From positions 1 through 64,000 of the forward strand of contig JAJFLH010000026.1 in NCBI GenBank assembly GCA_021772775.1: a stretch of DNA of 64,000 bases, written 5' to 3'. Position 1 is the first letter of the stretch, and every line of letters begins with the position of its first letter. Below are positions 57,495 to 64,000 of the stretch, piece after piece. The translations under genes and the position numbers were made by a program. This DNA is from Mariprofundus sp. Its GTDB lineage: Bacteria; Pseudomonadota; Zetaproteobacteria; Mariprofundales; Mariprofundaceae. The notes under the pieces were generated by a model that ran no database searches, had not been told where the DNA came from, and saw nothing but the letters and a program-made list of their open reading frames with translations.

Positions 57495-58559
57495 ATGACC
57501 ACAACATTAGCCAGTGAAAAAGCTGTTTCGATACAGCGACAAGATTTTGATGCGATGCTGAACTTTTCCCGTTCGGTGTTTCGCCTTAAAGATAATGACG
57601 CTTACCTGGAAGCGATGCATGCCGAGCTTCCCGATGCGGCACATGTGCCAACACGGTGGCCTAGTCTGTTGATGGGCTTTGATTTTCATCTTACAGCGGA
57701 TGGCCCAAAACTGATTGAGATCAATAATAATGCCGGCGGCCTCTATATCGGAGAGGAGCGCTGGTTACCGCAACCTGTTGATGCTTTCGATAATGAACTG
57801 GCTGAACGTCTATTGGCTATGTTCCCGTCAAAATGGAAGAATATTGCTATCATGGATGATGATGTGACGCAGCAATATATGTATCCTGAGATGTGTGCTT
57901 ATGCAGAGCTATTGCGCAATGATGGTCGTAATGTGTGGGTCTGCTCGCCTGAAGATTTGCAGTTGCGAGAGTCTGGCCTGTTCATTGATGATGAAAAAAT
58001 TGATGCCATTTATAATCGTCATACGGACTTTTATCTTGATGAACATCTGCTGGCTCATGTCTGGTCAGCTTATAAACAGGGGCAGGTTGTACTGAATCCA
58101 CATCCACGCAGTTACGCACTCATCGGGGATAAGTCCCGCATGGTAGATTGGTGGAGAAAAGGTCTTTTGGAAGCCTGTGTGGATCAATCGCTGGTTGAGC
58201 AGATACGAGCTGTGACTCCTGCAACACATCAGTTGGCGGAGATTGATCTCGATCAGGCGTGGGCTGAGCGCAAAGTTTGGGTATTTAAACCTTCGGCCCG
58301 TCATGGTGGTAAAGGTGTGGTGTTGGGCAAAGCGATGAGTCGTAAACGTTTTGCTGCACTCGATCTGTCTGAAACCATTGTTCAGCAGTTAATTCCAGCC
58401 AGCAAGGTTGAAGTTGAAGGACTTGAGTTGAAGCTGGATATTCGTCTCTACATGCATGGTGAGAAGCTGATTGCTTTGGCTGGCCGTGTCTGGAGTGGGC
58501 AGCTTACCAATTTTCGTGAAGCGGGTTCAGGTTGGGTCTCTTTGAAGATTGATGGCTGA
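57495..58559 (+). CDS. ATP-grasp-like protein of unknown substrate
   Basis: A 354-residue soluble protein. Features that suggest an ATP-grasp fold are LIEINNNAGG (about residues 77-86), KVWVFKPSARHGGKGVVLG (about 260-280, like an ATP-binding lysine and glycine-rich loop), ETIVQQLIPA, and LKLDIRLYMHGEKLIALAGR, where a late acidic and Asp-Arg pair could bind metal. WSGQLTNFREAGSGW ends the core. I do not recognise a specific enzyme; relatives are peptide- or amine-ligases. It overlaps the glycosyltransferase gene by eight bases and so belongs to that small operon, which suggests a role in making or modifying a small molecule. Confidence 0.6.
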   Translation: MTTTLASEKAVSIQRQDFDAMLNFSRSVFRLKDNDAYLEAMHAELPDAAHVPTRWPSLLMGFDFHLTADGPKLIEINNNAGGLYIGEERWLPQPVDAFDNELAERLLAMFPSKWKNIAIMDDDVTQQYMYPEMCAYAELLRNDGRNVWVCSPEDLQLRESGLFIDDEKIDAIYNRHTDFYLDEHLLAHVWSAYKQGQVVLNPHPRSYALIGDKSRMVDWWRKGLLEACVDQSLVEQIRAVTPATHQLAEIDLDQAWAERKVWVFKPSARHGGKGVVLGKAMSRKRFAALDLSETIVQQLIPASKVEVEGLELKLDIRLYMHGEKLIALAGRVWSGQLTNFREAGSGWVSLKIDG

Positions 58560-59238
58560 AATTTCCCTTGCAGTCATCGTTCCTGTTTACAATGAAGAGC
58601 AGGTTTTACACGATCATCTACAACGGTTTATCGATTTAGAAGCTGATGAATTAATCTTTGTCGATGGTGGTTCAAAGGATCAAACAAAGGCGTTTATAGA
58701 GCAGATAGGTCTGCGTTGTTTGTCATCAAAGCCGGGTAGAGCCAATCAGATGAATGCCGGTGCAGTTGTTGTTAAATCGGATATTCTTGTTTTTATTCAT
58801 ATAGATACATTGGTGAGTAAAAGTGATTTGGCGCTTGTCAAAGCTCTATTTGATCAATCCGTTATTGTTGGTGGGCGCTTTGATGTCTCGCTATCTGGCA
58901 GCCATCCTGCTTTTAGAGTCATCGAGTTTATGATGAATCAGCGTTCTCGTTTCACAAAGGTCAGCACGGGTGATCAGGTTCAATTTGTACGGCGTACTGT
59001 GTTTGAAAGCATCGGTGGTTTTGCCAAAATGCCATTGTTGGAAGATGTGGAATTCTCAAAACGTTTGAAGAAGATCGGTCGCATTGCCTGTCTGCCTGAA
59101 AAGGTGATGACCAGTTCTCGCCGCTGGGAGTCACACGGAATTATTAGGACTGTATGGTTAATGTGGAAGATACGACTGCTTTACTGGCTGGGTGTTTCGC
59201 CTGAAAAATTGGTCGTGTTGTATCGGGACGCCCGATGA
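58552..59238 (+). CDS. Family 2 glycosyltransferase, TIGR04283-type
   Basis: A 228-residue GT-A glycosyltransferase: VIVPVYNEEQVLHDHL, LIFVDGGSKDQT (nucleotide-sugar Asp), SSKPGRANQMNAGA, LVFIHIDT (the DxD-like position), GRFDVSLSG, TGDQVQFVRRTVFESIGGF and MPLLEDVEFSKRLKK. This short form with the GRAxQMNAGA stretch is the rSAM/selenodomain-associated transferase 2 family (TIGR04283). The C-terminal WLMWKIRLLYWLGVSPEKL is typical. The ATG at 58552 lies inside the end of the ATP-grasp gene. It overlaps the next gene by four bases. Confidence 0.85.
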   Translation: MAEISLAVIVPVYNEEQVLHDHLQRFIDLEADELIFVDGGSKDQTKAFIEQIGLRCLSSKPGRANQMNAGAVVVKSDILVFIHIDTLVSKSDLALVKALFDQSVIVGGRFDVSLSGSHPAFRVIEFMMNQRSRFTKVSTGDQVQFVRRTVFESIGGFAKMPLLEDVEFSKRLKKIGRIACLPEKVMTSSRRWESHGIIRTVWLMWKIRLLYWLGVSPEKLVVLYRDAR

Positions 59239-59855
59239 GCGGGGATCGTGTCATGGCTATTCGGATTATCATCATGTGCAAGGCACCGGTGGCAGGGGCG
59301 GTGAAAACACGCTTAATGAGCTCTTATTCAGCCACTGAGGCCGCTGGACTGCATATGGCTATGGCAACCACTGTTATCGAACGTGCTAAGCGTCTGTTCG
59401 ATGATGTGGTGATCGCAGCCGATAATTGTGAACATCCATTCTTTGCAGCTTTTGATCTGCCATTGTCACCACAGGGTGAGGGGGATCTGGGTGAACGTAT
59501 GCAGAATCAGATGCAGCATGCTTTTGCCGATGGAGCCAACGCAGTTCTGCTGTTGGGTACAGATTCGCCTCACATGGACGATGAGCGCCTGTTGGAGGCT
59601 GTGTGGAGCCTACAAACGAATGATGTTGTTCTCGGCCCCGTTGAAGATGGTGGTTACGATCTGTTGGCTATGCGGAATCTCTTCTCATTGTTTGATCATG
59701 TTGTCTGGTCTTCCGGGCAGGTGTTGGAACAGACGCTGGATAATATTCATCAACAGGAGCTCACGGAGAAACAACTCGATATCAGCTTCGATGTCGATTT
59801 CCCTGAAGATATTGAGCGTGCCATTCAGACTGGTTGGGATTTGAAAACAATATGA
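59235..59855 (+). CDS. TIGR04282-type nucleotidyl/glycosyltransferase
   Basis: A 206-residue GT-A-like protein: IIIMCKAPVAGAVKTRL, DLGERMQNQMQHAFADGA, VLLLGTDSPHM, DVVLGPVEDGGYDLLAM, WSSGQVLEQTL and FDVDFPEDIERAI. This is the rSAM/selenodomain-associated transferase 1 family (TIGR04282), often linked to arsenosugar synthesis. It almost always sits next to a TIGR04283 gene, as here. The ATG at 59235 overlaps the upstream stop codon; the ATG at 59253, with GGGG upstream, gives the usual family start and may be used. No radical-SAM or arsenic methyltransferase gene is near. Confidence 0.87.
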   Translation: MSGDRVMAIRIIIMCKAPVAGAVKTRLMSSYSATEAAGLHMAMATTVIERAKRLFDDVVIAADNCEHPFFAAFDLPLSPQGEGDLGERMQNQMQHAFADGANAVLLLGTDSPHMDDERLLEAVWSLQTNDVVLGPVEDGGYDLLAMRNLFSLFDHVVWSSGQVLEQTLDNIHQQELTEKQLDISFDVDFPEDIERAIQTGWDLKTI

Positions 59856-59866
59856 TGTATCACATA

Positions 59867-59896
59867 AATAATATTAACTAAGGGTTTAATATTATT
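59867..59896. promoter_or_regulatory. Perfect AT-only inverted repeat after the transferase gene
   Basis: AATAATATTAA-CTAAGGGT-TTAATATTATT, an 11-base perfect stem with an 8-base loop, 11 bases after the gene at 59235. The stem has no G or C and no T run, so it is a poor terminator. It lies 100 bases before the dioxygenase gene and could be an operator; that is a guess. Confidence 0.35.
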
Positions 59897-59997
59897 GTAT
59901 AAAGTATAATCTTATGTGCATGTGGTGGACGTGAATGTATGCACTGTTTATGATCTCCTGGCGGCATGGCACTCAAGTATTTCACTGAAGTTGAGGA

Positions 59998-60837
59998 ATG
60001 ATTCGCCAACATTTGGAGCATATCATAGTGATTAAAACGAAGTGTTCTTTAAGCCCTGTTTTATATATCCCTCATGGTGGCGGGCCTCTGCCACTATTGG
60101 GTGATCAAGCCCATCAAGAGATGATAGACTCTCTTCAGCATGTCGTAACTCTGTTTGATAAACCGGCAGCGATAGTTGTGATTAGCGCGCATTGGGAAGC
60201 AGAAAAAGTGATGATTACGAGTGCTGCATCACCGTCATTGATTTACGACTATGATGGTTTTCCCAAAGAGTCCTATGAGGTTCAGTACCCTGCACCTGGT
60301 GAGCCGGTGTTAGCCCATAAAATATTCGATCTGTTAACGTCTAATCGTATTGAAGCTGAGCTTAGTGAGGAGCGAGGCTTTGATCATGGTCTGTTTGTGC
60401 CTCTGAAAATTATGTATCCGGATGCAGATATTCCCTGTGTTCAGATATCATTGCTCAACGCTTTAAATCCCCAGGAGCATATTCAGATGGGTAGAGCTTT
60501 GGCTGCTTTAAGAGAAGAGAACATTCTGATTGTAGGTTCAGGGCTTTCATTCCATAACCTTCCTGCATTTTTCTCACAATCGAATCCTGAAGCACGAGAG
60601 ATGAATGAAGCGTTTGAAGCGTGGTTGATCAACACATGTTCCAATCCTGAACTAAATGAACAGGCGAGGGCGCTTAAACTGGTGGCTTGGGAGAGTGCGC
60701 CGGGAGCACGCTTTAGTCATCCCAGAGAAGAACACCTGCTGCCGCTGCACGTCTGTTACGGCATGGCTGAATCGCCAACGAAACAGGTATTTACAATAGA
60801 ATTGATGGGGAAAAGAGTAAGCTGTTATCTTTGGTAG
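59998..60837 (+). CDS. DODA-type extradiol ring-cleavage dioxygenase (LigB superfamily)
   Basis: A 279-residue class III dioxygenase of the YgiD/DODA group, which open aromatic rings of catechols such as DOPA with a non-haem metal. Metal-site histidines are in YIPHGGGPLPLL, VVISAHWEAEKV, GFDHGLFVPLKIMYPDADIP and VGSGLSFHNLPAFF, and SHPREEHLLPLHVCYG ends the family core. The ATG at 59998 follows GAGG closely; a GTG at 60028 with GGAG upstream is an alternative that removes a poorly conserved start. The gene is alone, with no aromatic pathway beside it, so the substrate is unknown. Confidence 0.88.
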   Translation: MIRQHLEHIIVIKTKCSLSPVLYIPHGGGPLPLLGDQAHQEMIDSLQHVVTLFDKPAAIVVISAHWEAEKVMITSAASPSLIYDYDGFPKESYEVQYPAPGEPVLAHKIFDLLTSNRIEAELSEERGFDHGLFVPLKIMYPDADIPCVQISLLNALNPQEHIQMGRALAALREENILIVGSGLSFHNLPAFFSQSNPEAREMNEAFEAWLINTCSNPELNEQARALKLVAWESAPGARFSHPREEHLLPLHVCYGMAESPTKQVFTIELMGKRVSCYLW

Positions 60838-60883
60838 GGCATGCTTTGTATAAAAGGTGAATATAAACGAAGCTGGACACTCA

Positions 60884-61123
60884 TTATAAAAATCTCATAG
60901 TTCGACACCTTATGAAAACCGTACACATGAATCTCTGCACCTGGCTATGGCTTCTACTGCCATCCACCGCGCTTTCACGTGTCTGAGATTTAAGGAATTC
61001 TTTAAAGCATAATCTCGTAATATCACCATGCAATCGCGGAACGTTCTCGCGCTTTGTTTGTGACTCTCTACAACTAACTCGAATCCGTTTCTCGCTTGCT
61101 CCACATATATAGGAGTAGATCAT
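60884..61123 (-). other. Non-coding gap with a possible coding remnant on the minus strand
   Basis: The 284 bases between the dioxygenase and transporter genes contain two short minus-strand frames (60-80 codons) with words such as CMVILRDYALKNSLNLRHVK. One looks protein-like, but I cannot match it to a family and it has no ribosome-binding site. It may be a decayed mobile-element or gene fragment. Confidence 0.25.
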
Positions 61124-62063
61124 GAACGCTTATATTCGTTCAAAAACATATTCACTGTTTAATTTTAAATTGAGTAACCCGGCCCAGATGCTTGGTCTGT
61201 TGTTGGCTATAGGAGCCGCGCTTGGTTTTTCGATCAAGGCGATCTTTGTGAAATTGGCTTATCAGTACGGTGTTGATGCGATCACACTATTAATGTTTCG
61301 CATGCTCTTTGCGTTGCCATTTTTTGTTGTCTTTGCCATTATCGAAGAGCGCAAAGCTGATTCCCCTATCAGTTTGAAACATATGGGGATTATCTTCATG
61401 CTGGGGTTGATCGGATATTATTTGTCCTCCCTGTTGGACTTTATCGGCCTGCAATATATAACAGCAGGGTTAGAGCGTTTGATCCTGTTTATCTATCCAA
61501 CCATCGTTGTGATGATCTCTGCCCTGTTCTTCGGTAAACGTATCACGAAAGAAGCCGTGATTGCGCTTCTGTTAAGTTACACGGGTATTGCATTGGCGAT
61601 GTACCATGATGTGCAGATATCCGGTGAATTTGCAGTGTATGGGGCGGTTCTTGTTTTTGGTGCGACGGTGACCTATTCCATATTTTTAGTGGGAAGTGGT
61701 GAAGTGATTCCGAAAGTAGGGGCCAAACGTTTTACCGCTTATGCCATGATTATCTCATGCATCGCAGTGATTATTCAGTTTGGACTGTTGAGAGATATCA
61801 GTGATTTGCGACAGCCAGTTGAAGTCTATGCTTATGGTTTTGCCATGGCGGTGTTTTCTACGGTGATTCCGGCATTTTTACTGGCGTCTTCCATTCATCG
61901 TATTGGTGCAAGTCAAACTGCAATAGTGGGTGCATTAGGGCCGATTGTTACCATTGTGATCGCCGCTGTTGTTTTGAATGAAGCGGTATCGCTAATGCAG
62001 ATGGTCGGTGCGCTGTTTGTAATTGCCGGTGTGTTCTCATTAGGACTGAAGAAAACGTCGTAG
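61122..62063 (+). CDS. EamA/DMT-family transporter
   Basis: A 313-residue inner-membrane protein with ten predicted membrane segments in two repeated halves, the EamA (drug/metabolite transporter) fold. The first half has IGAALGFSIKAIFVKLAYQY and LLMFRMLFALPFFVVFA; the second has VLVFGATVTYSIFLVGSGEV, ASSIHRIGASQTAIVGALGP and LNEAVSLMQMVGALFVIAGV. Family members move small metabolites, nucleotides or amino acids; the substrate cannot be read. The ATG at 61122 follows AGGAG. The methyltransferase gene starts 60 bases after it. Confidence 0.9.
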   Translation: MNAYIRSKTYSLFNFKLSNPAQMLGLLLAIGAALGFSIKAIFVKLAYQYGVDAITLLMFRMLFALPFFVVFAIIEERKADSPISLKHMGIIFMLGLIGYYLSSLLDFIGLQYITAGLERLILFIYPTIVVMISALFFGKRITKEAVIALLLSYTGIALAMYHDVQISGEFAVYGAVLVFGATVTYSIFLVGSGEVIPKVGAKRFTAYAMIISCIAVIIQFGLLRDISDLRQPVEVYAYGFAMAVFSTVIPAFLLASSIHRIGASQTAIVGALGPIVTIVIAAVVLNEAVSLMQMVGALFVIAGVFSLGLKKTS

Positions 62064-62123
62064 TGCATGTCAATTATGTAAAAATAGTCTATGTTTGAAC
62101 GCATCAGAAGAGAGGAAAGAACG

Positions 62124-62942
62124 ATGAGCAAGAAAGCCAACTTTTTAGCCAAACCGGGGCCGTGGGACCTGGTGGCTGGAGGATATGCAGAAACAACCAT
62201 GGAGATGTTGGCCCAATACGCTGAAGAGGCGATTGCGGTGTGTGATCTAACACCTGAATCAAAGGTGCTGGATGTGGCTTGTGGACCGGGCACATTATCA
62301 CTATTGCTGGCCGATCAGGTGGCATCGGCGCACGCCATTGATTTCTCTGAACAGATGCTCTCTCTGCTGGATCAAAAGATTAATGATGCTGGCTTTGATC
62401 GTCTGCATATCCACCATGGTGATGGTCAAGCATTACCATATGATGGTGATTCGTTTGATGCTGCTTTTTCGATGTTTGGACTGATGTTCTTTCCAGATAG
62501 GGGCAGGGGCTTCTCTGAGATCTATCGCACACTGAAACCGGGCGGCAAGGTAGCCGTAACAAGTTGGGCACCGGTAGATCAATCGCCTGCGATGCAGATG
62601 ATGTTTGGTGCACTCAAGATTATCAAACCGGAGTTACCGGAACCGAAGATGGCAATCGAGTCGTTGGAGAATCCAGAGCAGTTTGAACAGGAGCTCAAGG
62701 ATGCAGGTTTTAAAGATGTGCAGATACAGCGCGTAACGAAGTCTTTTCCTGTCGAGTCGGTTAAGGAGTTTTGGCACGGTATGGTGAAAGGCAGTGCACC
62801 GATCACGATGTTGAAACAGAACATGGACAGAGCTGAATGGGAGGAGCGGCAGTGGCTGGCTTTGCATTATTTGCATGAACAACTGCCGCATACACCAACA
62901 TCACTTTCATCTGACGCTTGGCTTGGAACTGGTTTGAAGTAA
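62124..62942 (+). CDS. SAM-dependent methyltransferase, class I
   Basis: A 272-residue soluble methyltransferase of the Methyltransf_11/UbiE-like group. Motif I is VLDVACGPGTLSLLLAD, the acidic end of strand 2 is HAIDFSEQMLSLLDQK, motif II GDGQALPYDGDSFDAAFSMF, and motif III FSEIYRTLKPGGKVAVTSW. The C-terminal part (about 160-272) is specific to its subgroup and unknown to me. The ATG at 62124 is chosen over the one at 62091, because AGAGGAAAG lies just before it. The substrate is unknown. Confidence 0.88.
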   Translation: MSKKANFLAKPGPWDLVAGGYAETTMEMLAQYAEEAIAVCDLTPESKVLDVACGPGTLSLLLADQVASAHAIDFSEQMLSLLDQKINDAGFDRLHIHHGDGQALPYDGDSFDAAFSMFGLMFFPDRGRGFSEIYRTLKPGGKVAVTSWAPVDQSPAMQMMFGALKIIKPELPEPKMAIESLENPEQFEQELKDAGFKDVQIQRVTKSFPVESVKEFWHGMVKGSAPITMLKQNMDRAEWEERQWLALHYLHEQLPHTPTSLSSDAWLGTGLK

Positions 62943-63016
62943 CTGTGCTAAGATGCTGTTTTACATGTTTTTTGTTAGGTTTGTTTTTTAATGGGGAAGT
63001 AGTTTGAGGTGAGAGT

Positions 63017-63796
63017 ATGAAGTTATCGGTTTATCAAATTGACGCGTTCGCGAAACAGGCTTTTGAAGGTAATCCTGCTGCAATTTGCCCATTACCATTC
63101 TGGTTGCCTGATGGGGTGATGCAGTTGATTGCAGAAGAGAATAATCTCTCTGAAACAGCTTTTTTTATTGAAACGGATTCCGGTTTTCATATCCGCTGGT
63201 TTACACCCACAACTGAGGTTGATCTGTGCGGTCATGCCACGTTGGCTGCAGCTTATGTGTTATTTCATTGTCTGGACTATAAACGGGATCAGATTGAATT
63301 TGATTCAAGATCAGGTCTGTTACATGTAAGCAGGGATGAGGAGTTGCTGGTGTTGGATTTTCCTGCTCAAGCAGCAGCCCCCTGTGAAACACCTGAAGAA
63401 ATTTTGCATGCTTTTGGTGTTGAGCCAGTCGAATGCCTCAAAGGTGAAGATTATATTGTCGTCTTTGAGTTGGAAGATGATGTGTTAAGTGCGGAACCGA
63501 AACTTGAATTTTTACGTGAACTCGATGGTAGAGGTGTGGTGATCACCTCGTTATCCGAACATTATGACTTTGTCAGTCGTTTCTTTGCTCCCAATTTTGG
63601 CATTGATGAAGATCCAGTGACCGGCTCATCGTTTACACAGTTGGCTCCCTATTGGTCACAGCGCTTGGGCCGTTCGAAACTCTACGCCAAACAGCTCTCC
63701 AGCCGTGGTGGTGAAGTGATCTGTGAACTCAAAGGCGAACGGGTGTCAATCGCAGGAAAAGCTGTGAAGTATCTGCAGGGTGTAATTGATATATAA
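63017..63796 (+). CDS. PhzF-family isomerase-like protein
   Basis: A 259-residue protein of the PhzF/diaminopimelate-epimerase fold. It has IDAFAKQAFEGNPAAICPL, the catalytic-Glu segment EENNLSETAFF (Glu near residue 45), WFTPTTEVDLCGHATLAAAY, and in the second half DEDPVTGSSFTQLAPYW, a family signature. Only one family member has a firm role in phenazine synthesis; no other phenazine gene is here, so the reaction is unknown. It is slightly shorter than PhzF (about 278). The ATG at 63017 follows GAGGTGAG. Confidence 0.9.
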   Translation: MKLSVYQIDAFAKQAFEGNPAAICPLPFWLPDGVMQLIAEENNLSETAFFIETDSGFHIRWFTPTTEVDLCGHATLAAAYVLFHCLDYKRDQIEFDSRSGLLHVSRDEELLVLDFPAQAAAPCETPEEILHAFGVEPVECLKGEDYIVVFELEDDVLSAEPKLEFLRELDGRGVVITSLSEHYDFVSRFFAPNFGIDEDPVTGSSFTQLAPYWSQRLGRSKLYAKQLSSRGGEVICELKGERVSIAGKAVKYLQGVIDI

Positions 63797-63940
63797 GTAT
63801 CAATTGCACTTACTGCCTTATTTCTGTTTGCTCATATTGATGATGAAATGAGTTGTGAAATCTGTAAGCTCTGCATTCCAAGTAGGTGAACGTGCTGGAA
63901 TGATGATTTCGAAACTTTACGGAAAGAGAAAGGAGAAAAA

Positions 63941-64000
63941 GTGACTGAAGGCAATAACACCAGGCTGATTTCTCTTATTAGCAAAAAAGAGATCGTTATC
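63941..64000 (+). CDS. Start of an unknown gene, cut by the window edge
   Basis: A GTG at 63941 follows a strong AGGAGA ribosome-binding site and opens 20 codons to the window end without a stop (GNNTRLISLISKKEIVI). The sequence is too short to name. It lies 145 bases after the PhzF gene. Confidence 0.5.
   Translation, partial: MTEGNNTRLISLISKKEIVI

Noticed and set aside
1-64000. tRNA, rRNA, prophage or integrative element
   Set aside because: No cloverleaf or rRNA sequence, no integrase, phage structural gene or attachment repeat was seen; the only mobile-element trace is the IS30 edge.

Overview
The window reads as a chromosome segment of a Gram-negative, respiring proteobacterium. It has an SdhCDAB succinate dehydrogenase, a Rieske/cytochrome b/cytochrome c1 complex, lipoprotein and outer-membrane proteins, and many periplasmic c-type cytochromes and sensor kinases. 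My best guess, an inference from this mixture and not a database match, is a Mariprofundus-like zetaproteobacterium. No rRNA, tRNA, CRISPR array or prophage was seen.

Layout. 1-2187: edge of an IS30-family element next to a broken HlyB-type secretion ATPase gene. 2253-13086: housekeeping genes (HemF-like oxidase, ndk, lysS, a CBS protein coupled to an ArsB/NhaD-type transporter, a LolC/E permease, a parDE toxin-antitoxin pair, recO-pdxJ-acpS, a VanZ-like protein, nnrD/E). 13141-20782: respiratory block, sdhCDAB-sdhE, an odd DUF1573/cytochrome c lipoprotein, rpe and petABC, closed by a clear terminator. 20936-23796: ugd, a DsbA-like protein and a CinA-like protein.

24279-56173 is the unusual part: about 32 kb given almost wholly to signalling. 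Module A (24279-32391) is histidine kinase, di-haem cytochrome c peroxidase (CCP), DAHL-type kinase, HDOD response regulator, and response regulator with a degenerate HD-GYP domain. A LysR regulator and a divergent outer-membrane protein separate it from module B (34652-56173): a triple solute-binding-domain sensor without a kinase, a FIST (NosP-like) protein, a soluble hybrid kinase, a second CCP, a DAHL hybrid kinase, a 2213-residue hybrid kinase, a degenerate HD-GYP regulator and an intact HD-GYP regulator. In both modules a CCP gene is translationally coupled to a DAHL-domain kinase. Most genes in each module overlap by 4-11 bases, so each looks like one transcription unit. I infer a multi-input phosphorelay sensing periplasmic peroxide or redox state, small molecules and perhaps NO/O2, with HDOD and cyclic-di-GMP outputs.

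56336-64000 returns to ordinary genes: mnmA, an ATP-grasp-like protein with two rSAM/selenodomain-associated transferases, a DODA-type dioxygenase, an EamA transporter, a methyltransferase, a PhzF protein and the start of a gene cut by the window edge.
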